Source: Nemertoderma westbladi
Lineage: Eukaryota; Xenacoelomorpha; Nemertodermatida; Nemertodermatidae
Assembly: GCA_032718475.1 (NCBI GenBank)
Contig: JAUCBJ010002031.1
Coordinates: forward strand, 1-46,201
DNA length: 46,201 bases
Direction: 5' to 3'
A program made the translations under genes and the position numbers. Numbering within the stretch: position 1 is the stretch's first letter; every line of letters starts with the position of its first letter. Positions 32,235 to 40,919 of this stretch are shown here, in pieces. The notes beneath the pieces were generated by a model that had not been told where the DNA came from, ran no database searches, and was given only the letters and a program-made list of their open reading frames with translations.

Positions 32235-33437
32235 ATGTCCCACTCGCAACCGACTACGGGTGGGGGCCGCCGGTCAAGCATTGCTTCTGACCATCGGCAA
32301 AGCTCATCCGGATCTATACACACCACCATGCAGAAGAAACGGGAGGTTAAGTCAGCAAAGATAACACCTCCCGCTAACGTTGAAGCTGTTTCGGTACCTT
32401 CAAACCAAAGAAACGACGGTAGCGAAGAGATAGAAGTTTGCTGCTCGGGTGCGAACTGCGAAATTTCGATGATATGTATCGCCGCGAACGGAACAGACTT
32501 TGGCCGAGTTGACTTTTATTGTGGTCGATGTGTTGGGCGATGGTTGTCTCGAACATCAAAAGATTTAGAAGATTTGGAGTCTCGCATAGACGATAAACTT
32601 CTTGAATTTCAGCAACAACTTGATGCTGCTGAAGACAAGTCGACCAATATCGAAAAAAGTATAAATGACAACCGACAACTAGTAAATACCAGACTTAAGG
32701 AAATGCGAGTTGAGATTGAGACCAGTGTGGAGGATCTACATGGGAAACTGGACGGACTTGATTCCCCCTCGATCTTAATAGATGATGGCGAATGGAATGA
32801 AGTTCCATCCTCCCGTAAGTCCAAACGCAGCAATAACTCCCACGAACCTTCTAATCTAGCTCTTCTTGCGCGCAGAGTTAAGAAGGGTGAAGAAACAGAA
32901 CAACAGCGTCGTAAAGATAATATTGTTGTTAGCGGAACCTCAGTAGAGGACGATGATAACCAGCTTGTGATTGATATTGCCAAATCTATACGCATTGAGT
33001 TGGTATCCACGGATATATCCACTAAACGGGTGGGTAAAATTAAAGATAACGGGACGCAAACAATGGTGGTCACCTTATCTCCAAATACGAGAGCAACCTT
33101 ACTTCGGAAATCGCGCGAGCTGCGTCAATCACAACGCTACAACAACGTATATATATCGCCCGATTACACTCCTGCCGAATCCAATTATCAATACCAACTA
33201 AGAGAAGAACGCCGTAATCTACAGAAATCACATCCTGATAAACGTTGGGTTATATACAGGAGCGAAGTTATAGATGCTGCTAAACTGAACCATCGTAATG
33301 CGTCTCCTTACGGAACTCAGGGATCTCTACCAGTTCAAAAGGAAGTCCCTTCCAGCCACCGTTCTAAGACCATCTACAGATCTAAGGCGGCACAGCCATC
33401 CGTGACCCCTGTATCGCCATCCAAACGTGTAGACTGA
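32235..33437 (+). CDS. ORF1: LINE ORF1 protein (400 aa)
   Basis: ATG 32235. A basic, Ser-rich N-terminus is followed by a Cys-rich zinc-finger-like segment (residues about 68-100, with spaced Cys pairs), a coiled coil (about 110-180) and a C-terminal RRM-like region opening with RRKDNIVVSG (about 225-355), as in L1/CR1-type ORF1 proteins. The expected role is an RNA-binding chaperone of the LINE ribonucleoprotein. It ends in TGA-CTA in the same frame as ORF2, so a readthrough product is conceivable. Confidence 0.85.
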   Translation: MSHSQPTTGGGRRSSIASDHRQSSSGSIHTTMQKKREVKSAKITPPANVEAVSVPSNQRNDGSEEIEVCCSGANCEISMICIAANGTDFGRVDFYCGRCVGRWLSRTSKDLEDLESRIDDKLLEFQQQLDAAEDKSTNIEKSINDNRQLVNTRLKEMRVEIETSVEDLHGKLDGLDSPSILIDDGEWNEVPSSRKSKRSNNSHEPSNLALLARRVKKGEETEQQRRKDNIVVSGTSVEDDDNQLVIDIAKSIRIELVSTDISTKRVGKIKDNGTQTMVVTLSPNTRATLLRKSRELRQSQRYNNVYISPDYTPAESNYQYQLREERRNLQKSHPDKRWVIYRSEVIDAAKLNHRNASPYGTQGSLPVQKEVPSSHRSKTIYRSKAAQPSVTPVSPSKRVD

Positions 33438-33440
33438 CTA
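33435..33440 (+). promoter_or_regulatory. Candidate readthrough stop TGA-CTA between ORF1 and ORF2
   Basis: ORF1 and ORF2 are both in the frame where position is divisible by 3. Only this TGA separates them. UGA followed by CUA is the best-known stop readthrough context in animals and alphaviruses. The frame is open without interruption from here to 37187. Confidence 0.5.
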
Positions 33441-36400
33441 TCTGGCGAGTCTCCAGAAACTGACGGGTCTGAGGGAGCAGTCGAGTCTCCAGAGGCTGTC
33501 GGGTCTGAGGGGGCGGTCGAGTCTCCAGAAACTGTCGGGTCTGAGGGAGCGGTCGAGTCTCCAGAGACTGTCGGGTCTCAGGGGGCGATCGAGTCTCCAG
33601 AGACTATCGGGTCTGAGGGGGCGGTCGAGTCTCCAGAAACTGTCGGGTCTGAGGGAGCGGTCGAGTCTCCAGAGACTGTCGGGTCTCAGGGGGCGGTCGA
33701 GTCTCCAGAGACTGTCGGGTCTGAGGGGGCGGTCGAGTCCCCAGAAACTGTTGGGTCTGAGGGAGCGGTCGAGTATCCAGAGACTGTTGTGTCTCAGGGG
33801 GTGGTCGAGTCTCCAGAGACTGTCGGATCTGAGGGAGCGGTCGAGTCTCCAGAGACTGTCGGGTCTCAGGGGGCGGTCGAGTCTCCAGAGACTGTCGGGT
33901 CTGAGGGGGCGGTCGAGTCCCCAGAAACTGTTGGGTCTGTGGGAGCGGTCGAGTATCCAGAGGCTGTCGTGTCTCAGGGGGTGGTCGAGTCTCCAGAGAC
34001 TGTCGGATCTGAGGGAGCGGTCGAGTCTCCAGAGACTGTCGGGTCTCAGGGGGCGGTCAAGCCTCCAGACCCTATCGGGTCTGAGTGTGCGATCGAGTAT
34101 CCAGAGACTGTCGGGTCTCAGGTGGCGGTCGAGTCTCCAGAGACTCTGCATACTGCATCCCATACCTCACCAGATGTGCCAATTATATCTCATGTCACTG
34201 CGAACTTATTGCTATATAATGCACGTAGTCTCCTCAATCTACACAGACGTAAAAGTTTAGCAAATTTAATTTTATTACATAATTATTGTATATTGTGTAT
34301 AACTGAAACGTGGTTAACGACTGATATCCTAGATAGTGAATTGTTTTTCTCAGGTTATAATTTAGTACGTACCGAGCGCGAAGTGAGTGAGAATGGGGTG
34401 TCTTCTCATGGTGGTGTCCTTATTGCAATAAAATCTGGGATTAACTACACCACGGAAGAGATCCCGGGTGCTTCTAAAACTCTTGCATCATCTGTTGCGA
34501 TTTGTAAGTGCAATTTTAATGCTTGGCGTTGTTTAATTTTGTGCATATACAACCCCCCTGAAAAGAGCCCATATCGCTTACCCGTTACAGACTTCTTCAC
34601 ACTATTTGAATACATACAATCGTGGAGAAGTCGTGTTGACGAAATTATTTTATGTGGAGATACTAATCTGCCACTAATAAATTGGGAATCACATTTTTCA
34701 GCTGACGATTATGAAAAGTCAATCTTATCTTTTATTGATAAATACAACCTTAAACAGCACGTAACATTCCCTACTCGCGGTACTAATACCCTTGATGTTT
34801 TTATCACACTTACTGATACTACAGTTCTCAATACGGAAGTTGACAATAATCTTACCAGACAGTTGAATGCATATCAAATCAAATCGGATCATGACCCTGT
34901 CGTCTGCTTATTAGACCTACGATCTGTGAAGAGCACACAAACACAGCGCGAATATGATTCACATACGATGGTATATTACAGTTTTTGCAAAATCGACGTA
35001 CTGAAAGCAACTCAAGTTTGCGCCGCACATCCATTTGTGTTAGAATATCCTATAGTAGATAATGTGGTGGATTATGACTTGATTATTGAAAAGTGGTACA
35101 AATGGATATATAAAGTAATTGACAGTTGTGTACCAAAACGGACCATCCACAGGGCATCTCAACCACCATGGATTTCACAAAAAACATCCCACAAATTAAA
35201 ACAGCTACATACAGTACAACGGAAAATCTCTAAATATAAATCACCTGCACTTACATTACAGATGAAATTTGATCAACTCCAAAAAGACATTGAAAGTGAC
35301 ATTATAGAAGATCAAGCGCAGTATGAGACACGCCTTTCAAACTCGAGATCGATGAAACACTTATTTAAATACTTTAAAAGTCTCCGCAGATCATCACAAC
35401 TACCACCAGTTTTGCATTACAGAAATCACATTGCCTCCACGGACATTGAACAAGCTGAGCTTTTTAATGCATTTTTCCAATCTGTCTTTAAAACACCTCG
35501 ACTACCTACTAGCAAGGTCTCCCCTCCAATTGATATTGTTGATCCCCCTAACTTCACAACGTCCAGCAACTATGATGTATCGGTAGAGACCGTGGAGAAT
35601 ATTCTGTCCGCTCTTGATGTTACTAAATCCCGAGGACCAGATAATATTTCGCCTGGGTTTCTTAAATCGTTAGCGAAAGTCCTTGCACCTTCTTTGTCTA
35701 CAATATTTAAAATACTGAAAAAAGTCAACTATTTTCCGATTTTGTGGAAACATGCGTTAGTAAATCCCCAACATAAAAATGGGAGTAAAATTAAAATAAT
35801 TTTATACCGTCCGATTTCACTTCTCGCAATCCCAGGGAAAGTATTCGAACGGTGTATATTCATTGCGGTATATGAACAGGTGAGGGAGCGACTACACAAC
35901 GCCCAGCATGGCTTTAGAAAATGTAGATCAACAATTACACAACTTCTTATTTTTTTGGATAATGTATATAAAGGTATGGATGATGGACAGTTGGCGGTGG
36001 AGACAGTTTACTTGGATTTTCAAAAAGCATTTGACTCAGTTAGCCACGAATCCCTACTTAAAAAGTTGTGGAGAATAGGAGTACGAGGAAATCTCTGGTA
36101 TATTATTCGTAGTTATTTATCTGGAAGAACTCAATCTGTAAGGGTTGGCAAGGCGACATCCACCGCTAGAGACGTAGCTAGTGGCATGGCTCAGGGATCT
36201 CTCCTGGGCCCCCTGCTTTTCCTCATCGAGGACAATGACCTCCCAGAAGTCTGTGGTGTCAGCATTCCTTATCTTCTCGCAGATGACTGTAAATTAATGT
36301 CAATATCACCGATAAACGATACGATAAACACCCAACTCGATATTGATCAACTTGTTACTTGGGGTCTGGAAGCCGGATTAGAATTTAATGAGTCGAAGTG

Positions 36401-37187
36401 TAAGCAGATAGTATTTCGTGGGGATATTGAAGGGCGCAGTATAAACTCAAAATTAATATCGCGCGTTGATAAAGAAAAAGATTTGGGAATAACAATTACG
36501 TCTAATTTGTCCTGGACGGCGCATATCAAGGAGAAATGTAAAAAGGGAAATAATGCATTTCAATTAATCCGAAGAAATTGTGCAGCAACACTTCCTATTC
36601 TGGCAAAGTTGAATTTGTATAAATCCATGGTGTTACCCATAATTCTATATGGGTCGGCCTGCTGGTATCCAAACAAAACTGATTCCCATCTGGTAGAAAG
36701 CATCCAACGCAGAAGTACAATTTGGATATTAGGCAGTGATGAGTATACATACAAAGAAAGACTATTAAAACTAAATATACTCCCAATATCTTTATACCTC
36801 CAATTATGTGACCTTCTAACACTATCAAAAATAATAAATAATAAATATGACATCGACTGGACGCAGCACGCCAAAGTAAAGACGCACAATCGGGACAGGA
36901 ATACTCGTAGTACAGATCACCTTACATTCGATATATCGCAACCACGGAAATGCATTTCGAAGCAAAATTTTTGGTTCCGTGCGCCGCTTCTAGCTAATCA
37001 GTTACCATCGCGAACTGAATTTTTTAACCATGTTGGTCTAAAGGCTCGACTCCTAGACCTATTCTGGCGACACTTCCATAAACGATATGACGTAGATAGC
37101 AACTGTACATGGAGATTAAACTGCGATTGTGTCCAAATGAATTGTAATTTGTGTCTCCCGAATCTTGATGACCTACTCAACCCATAA
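33438..37187 (+). CDS. ORF2: LINE ORF2: APE endonuclease and reverse transcriptase
   Basis: No ATG occurs between the ORF1 stop and the end of the repeats, so the true start is unclear (readthrough of 33435, or internal initiation). The endonuclease spans nt about 34195-34915 (Asn-Ala-Arg-Ser-Leu, TETW, CGDTN, SDHDPV motifs). The RT spans nt about 35620-36500: YRPISLL, LDFQKAFDSV (36012), AQGSLLGPLLF and LADDCKL (catalytic Asp-Asp at about 36282). A conserved C-terminal domain ends in FWRHF and a Cys-rich tail. The usual Gly-Val-Pro-Gln-Gly is here Gly-Met-Ala-Gln-Gly and Phe-Ala-Asp-Asp is Leu-Ala-Asp-Asp. The frame is fully open, so the copy may be recent. Confidence 0.9.
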   Translation, partial: LSGESPETDGSEGAVESPEAVGSEGAVESPETVGSEGAVESPETVGSQGAIESPETIGSEGAVESPETVGSEGAVESPETVGSQGAVESPETVGSEGAVESPETVGSEGAVEYPETVVSQGVVESPETVGSEGAVESPETVGSQGAVESPETVGSEGAVESPETVGSVGAVEYPEAVVSQGVVESPETVGSEGAVESPETVGSQGAVKPPDPIGSECAIEYPETVGSQVAVESPETLHTASHTSPDVPIISHVTANLLLYNARSLLNLHRRKSLANLILLHNYCILCITETWLTTDILDSELFFSGYNLVRTEREVSENGVSSHGGVLIAIKSGINYTTEEIPGASKTLASSVAICKCNFNAWRCLILCIYNPPEKSPYRLPVTDFFTLFEYIQSWRSRVDEIILCGDTNLPLINWESHFSADDYEKSILSFIDKYNLKQHVTFPTRGTNTLDVFITLTDTTVLNTEVDNNLTRQLNAYQIKSDHDPVVCLLDLRSVKSTQTQREYDSHTMVYYSFCKIDVLKATQVCAAHPFVLEYPIVDNVVDYDLIIEKWYKWIYKVIDSCVPKRTIHRASQPPWISQKTSHKLKQLHTVQRKISKYKSPALTLQMKFDQLQKDIESDIIEDQAQYETRLSNSRSMKHLFKYFKSLRRSSQLPPVLHYRNHIASTDIEQAELFNAFFQSVFKTPRLPTSKVSPPIDIVDPPNFTTSSNYDVSVETVENILSALDVTKSRGPDNISPGFLKSLAKVLAPSLSTIFKILKKVNYFPILWKHALVNPQHKNGSKIKIILYRPISLLAIPGKVFERCIFIAVYEQVRERLHNAQHGFRKCRSTITQLLIFLDNVYKGMDDGQLAVETVYLDFQKAFDSVSHESLLKKLWRIGVRGNLWYIIRSYLSGRTQSVRVGKATSTARDVASGMAQGSLLGPLLFLIEDNDLPEVCGVSIPYLLADDCKLMSISPINDTINTQLDIDQLVTWGLEAGLEFNESKCKQIVFRGDIEGRSINSKLISRVDKEKDLGITITSNLSWTAHIKEKCKKGNNAFQLIRRNCAATLPILAKLNLYKSMVLPIILYGSACWYPNKTDSHLVESIQRRSTIWILGSDEYTYKERLLKLNILPISLYLQLCDLLTLSKIINNKYDIDWTQHAKVKTHNRDRNTRSTDHLTFDISQPRKCISKQNFWFRAPLLANQLPSRTEFFNHVGLKARLLDLFWRHFHKRYDVDSNCTWRLNCDCVQMNCNLCLPNLDDLLNP
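33447..34145 (+). repeat. 36-bp in-frame minisatellite linking ORF1 and ORF2 (19.4 units)
   Basis: Unit of 12 codons encoding ESPETVGSEGAV with few changes; the period is exactly 36 bp and no stop occurs. Because 36 is a multiple of three, all frames stay open, and long frames also appear on the minus strand (33438-34163). The peptide is acidic and probably disordered. Confidence 0.93.
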
Positions 37188-37936
37188 TCATTAATCATAA
37201 TCAAACGCCTTACTTAGACCTAAGTGTTGTTATTTTGATGTAAATCATTAACCATTTTAAGTAAATACTGTACATATATAATTTTAATGCAATCGTTTTA
37301 TTTAAAAACCAAACCATTTTATATTTTACTGCACTATGAAAATTTTATTGAATTTTTAGTCTTTTAGTAAATATTGTTATATTTTTCATAATATATTTTC
37401 AATTTCATATAAATGCGTGTGACCTCATAATTTTATAGTATTGTACTTTGTTATTTTATGAAATTTTACAGAATTTTGAGTCTTTTAGTAAATACTTTAC
37501 ACTATATAATTTTAATCCAATCATTTTACTTAGAAACTGTTTGTTATTCTTATGAATTTTACTGTATAGCTAAACCATTTTAAATACAAGCACGTTGTCA
37601 CAATTTTATAGTACTTAGTTCTGTTATTTTTATGAAATTTTATTGAATTGACCTACTGTACGTGTAATTTTACTTAATTTTATTGCATAGCCAATACACT
37701 TTACTGTATGATTTATACAATGAGATACTGCTTGACATTTTATTTGTTTAACATCTTAATGTACATAAATAATCGATCCTAGACATGTGTTATATTGTAC
37801 AATATAAACTCTCTTTCTCTTTCTAATTTCAATACCGTAAGATATTTTAGATATATTTGTGCGTTGTAATCTCACTAGGGGGCGACCCCGTCACGTTATC
37901 GTGTAAATCCATTTTAATAATAATAATAATAATAAT
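37188..37936 (+). other. LINE 3' UTR and (TAA)n tail
   Basis: AT-rich with degenerate repeats of about 110-120 bp around TAGTCTTTTAGTAAATA (37368 and 37478) and ATATAATTTTAAT. Ends in about seven TAA units. Confidence 0.75.
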
Positions 37937-38152
37937 GTCCCCCTCCAACGTCACCACTCCCACTCCCCTCTGTATGTCCCCCTCCAACGTCACCACTCCC
38001 ACTCTCCTCAATATGTCCCCCTCCAACGTCACCACTCCCACTCTCCTCAATATGTCCCCCTCCAACGTCACCACACCCACTCCCCTCTGTATGTCCCCCT
38101 CCAACGTAACCACTTCCACTCCCCTCTGTATGTCCCCCTCCAACGTCACCAT
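37937..38152. repeat. 39-bp minisatellite, right part (about 5.5 units)
   Basis: Same unit as 31875-32034. The frames read through it on both strands (about 100-130 codons) are by-products of a 13-codon period. Confidence 0.9.
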
Positions 38153-38993
38153 TTACCAGAAGCATTGGAATCATTAGGGGGTATAGCCTTCCTCCGTAAA
38201 GGATATTGTTTGCGTGTGGTAGACATTGTTTACTTACACGAATATCAGTGCTATGCTTTATATAAAATAAACAAACTGGCTTGCTACCAAGAGTCAAGAA
38301 AGTGTTTAAAAAAACTGTTGTTCTGATTCTTTGATCGATGAATTGCTTATAGATGACAAAACGTTATGGTACAGTAACACTGGTAAACTCTTGTTACCTA
38401 AGCTCTCATGGTTGTTTACCTAAACTGAAACTTTACAATATGTTATCATAACGCTTTGTGTAGTTTGTTAATGCCTGAATTGTTGATTTATGAATTAACT
38501 ACCGGTAAACGGTAGCTGGCCGCGACAATTGCAAATGAATTGTTCAGACTAAATGACCGGTTAACTGTGTTTTGAAATATATCTAGAACATTTATTGAAC
38601 ATTGAATTTGTAATCAAAACCGTCTATCTGAGAAAGATTTGTTCTAGAGGTGGTCCAAAACCGTCTATCTCCAGATAGATGGTTTTGATCAATTAAACGA
38701 ATTTCCGAAACAGAGATACACTGTTTTGATAAATTAATAATCATGGAGATCTTGCATCCTATTGGTCAGTTAATTTTTTTCGGTTAATTTTTCTCAGATA
38801 AATGGTTTTGATTAAAAATTGCTTCAAAAAATATCGAGATACACGGTTTTGGTCGCAAACTATTTTCTTTGCATTTGATTTTCAAGCTTCGGGACCTGGA
38901 TAGAAAGATGCGCCTTGAAATTCTGATTCCAAATATATAAATATGTCATTTTCGTCAAAAATCGAGATACACGGTTTTGGAATATAAGGGCCG
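38153..38993. other. Right end of the DNA transposon with subterminal motifs
   Basis: Between 38610 and 38993, AAAACCGTNTATCTC or its complement occurs about six to seven times, including one perfect palindrome (AAAACCGTCTATCT-CC-AGATAGATGGTTTT, about 38659-38688). The left side has two or three related copies (13607, 13916, 13951). Probably transposase-binding sites. Confidence 0.65.
38957..38993 (-). repeat. Right TIR of the DNA transposon
   Basis: Inverted match of 13593-13629 with one mismatch. Followed by AGCC (38994-38997). Confidence 0.85.
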
Positions 38994-40250
38994 AGCCACC
39001 CACTCCCTACTGCAGCTCGCGTCACAGACACCTCTATTTTGCATTGTCTTCTCCATTATAGACTCCACAGCAGCATACGAGCTCGGATCGCCTTCAATGG
39101 GTGAATGGACCTGTACATCCGCAAACAGTGGACCAGGGGTGGCTTCAATGGTGCCTCGATCCTCCAACAATGATATGAGTCTTTCATACGTTTTATCATT
39201 GAATATCGTTGACGATGACTTGGGGTGACCCTTCAGGACAGATAATTCCGACAGGACATACAGAGAACGAATCGAACTAAACAATGTTTTGTTTTGGTTC
39301 AAAAATGAGTCTAGTGTGCTATCTAATTTTTGTCCAAGCTCTAAATGTTTCATGTTCACCTGTTGGAATTTATGTTTTGGTGGGTGATTAATCGAGACGA
39401 CGGTTGTGACCTTTGATACAGGTAGATGTTTTTGATTATATACATGGTACGTTTTACCAACAAACTGCATGTTGTCAATTAGTACTGAAATATCTCCATC
39501 CCCAAATGATTGTTGAGTATTTGCTGAATATTTCAGCATCCTAGTTACCGTCATGTAACTGGGGTGAGCTGAATGTGTACTCCGAACATGTGTGGAAAGT
39601 TTGGAGTTGTCTGCTGAGTAACACACTACATTCTCCAAAGTTGCTAGTTTACCATTATATTTGGAGTGTATTGAAGATAATATAAGTTCGTATAATTTGA
39701 CAGCAATAGTTTTAGATCTTTTCGTTTTAGAGGTCGTTGAATCTTTACTGTCCACACCAGTCAGGTCATACAAAAAATCCCGCACTTCACCTTCCGGAAT
39801 CACCTTGTCTGGATCATATTCCAACAAATCATTCAAATCGTAGCGCGATCTGTTCAACTGGGCGGCACAAATTTCCCGCAGCTTGCTTCCTGGTGATTTA
39901 GATCCAGCAGCCGCGGTATTATTACAAATGGTGACCGGAGGGGATTGTGATACAGTAGGTTGATATTTCGATCCAACATCGCTTGTCTTGGGCAGGTTGG
40001 TAATGGGCAACGAAACAGAAGGACCAGATGGAGCAGCTACCTCGTTTACATATACCCTCCATTCTAAGCAGCAGTCAAACTCTGTTCTATAAATTGCGGC
40101 GATATACATACTAGCATACCACCAACAGCCAGGAACACAATGGGAGTTATATGCAGTCAATAGCAAACACTGGCCAGTGCCCAGTCCCAATGACAGTTTG
40201 TTTAAGCTAACTTGATCACGTATTTTCATGTGGTCGCAAATATCTTTCAA
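38994..40250 (-). pseudogene. DUF6589-like gene, exon 5' half (before the insertion)
   Basis: Minus strand, open from about 40250 (first ATG at 40229) to the transposon TIR; the last 13 codons of the open frame (38955-38993) are transposon sequence. It contains a Lys/Ser-rich segment, a motif with Thr-His-Val-Arg-Ser-Thr-His-Ser-Ala-His-Pro, an LIDNMQF motif and a conserved hydrophobic core, like the N-terminal half of DUF6589 proteins. The first 60 residues look non-coding; an acceptor such as GCTGCTTAG just upstream of Asn-Gly (about 40060) may be the real exon start. The role is unknown; the family may itself derive from mobile elements. Confidence 0.6.
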
Positions 40251-40781
40251 CTAAACTTGATAAAGTCTTATTTATGTAGGGATGCCATATACAATAACTT
40301 AAATAAATATAATAAATCCAGTATAGAAGTGAGAAAAGGTATATTATTTCTTAAACAAATTAATTATTAGTGATATACCGGCAATACAAACAAGATCGTT
40401 ATTATTTCTATATTACAAATCGTGATGAAATTTATTGTATGCAATAATGAATAGTATTTCTGTGTTTTTAATTAATTTTTTATTTTATTTATTTATTTGA
40501 TTCGCTTTTAATGTCACAGTTTTTATAGATTAATTTTAAAGTGTGAACTAATAATGTAATTTTAATCGAGTTCAGGATATTAAATGAAAGTAAATACGCT
40601 TCTTGTTTACTAATAATGTAAATTAATACATTTTTTGTTTATAACCGCGCCCTTGACATGAATTATGGTTTATTATGAAAACATGTAAAACATTATACAT
40701 TATAAAGGCACAGGTGGAAGGAAGACTAGAGTAGCAGCAGTGCACATAACATAGTTAGCTAGCAGTTAGCAGAACCAGCAA
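40251..40781. other. AT-rich spacer
   Basis: No gene seen. Probably intron or 5' flank of the DUF6589-like gene. Confidence 0.4.
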
Positions 40782-40919
40782 CAGTGGCGTGGTGGGAACA
40801 AGTGAGGGGCCCGGGAAATCCCAAAATAAGGGCCCATTTATAAATGCCAGACCACCTATAATTTTGACCACCCCCCCCCCCCCCCATCATCATGTATAAA
40901 ATATTTCTTGAATAATGAT

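Larger units (their letters stand above)
32035..37936 (+). mobile_element. Full-length APE-type non-LTR retrotransposon (LINE), 5.9 kb
   Basis: Roughly 200-bp 5' UTR, ORF1, a repeat linker, ORF2 (endonuclease plus RT), a 750-bp AT-rich 3' UTR and a (TAA)n tail. It interrupts a 39-bp minisatellite: the left array ends ...CTCTGTAT and the right array resumes GTCCCCC in phase. No target duplication longer than 2-3 bp is visible. The TAA tail is known from I-clade LINEs, but the ORFs look closer to CR1/L2/Jockey types; the clade is unresolved. Confidence 0.88.
13593..38993 (-). mobile_element. DNA transposon, about 2.7 kb net, with BEL and LINE nested inside
   Basis: The TIRs begin CGGCCCTTATATTCC and continue AAAACCGTGTATCTC. 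They match over 37 bp with one mismatch (13593-13629 against 38957-38993). Flanking AGCC is duplicated. Subtracting the BEL element and the LINE leaves roughly 2.7 kb: a transposase remnant on the minus strand (DUF7869-like), a 39-bp minisatellite and many subterminal AAAACCGTNTATCTC motifs. A 4-bp TSD is seen in Sola, Academ and Chapaev-type transposons; I cannot assign it. It is inserted in an exon of the DUF6589-like gene. Confidence 0.75.

Noticed and set aside
33438-34163. 241-codon minus-strand ORF
   Set aside because: Mirror of the 36-bp LINE linker repeat; any frame of a 36-bp unit can stay open.
37847-38297. Open frames on both strands in the 39-bp minisatellite
   Set aside because: The period is a multiple of three, so open frames are expected. 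No conserved protein.
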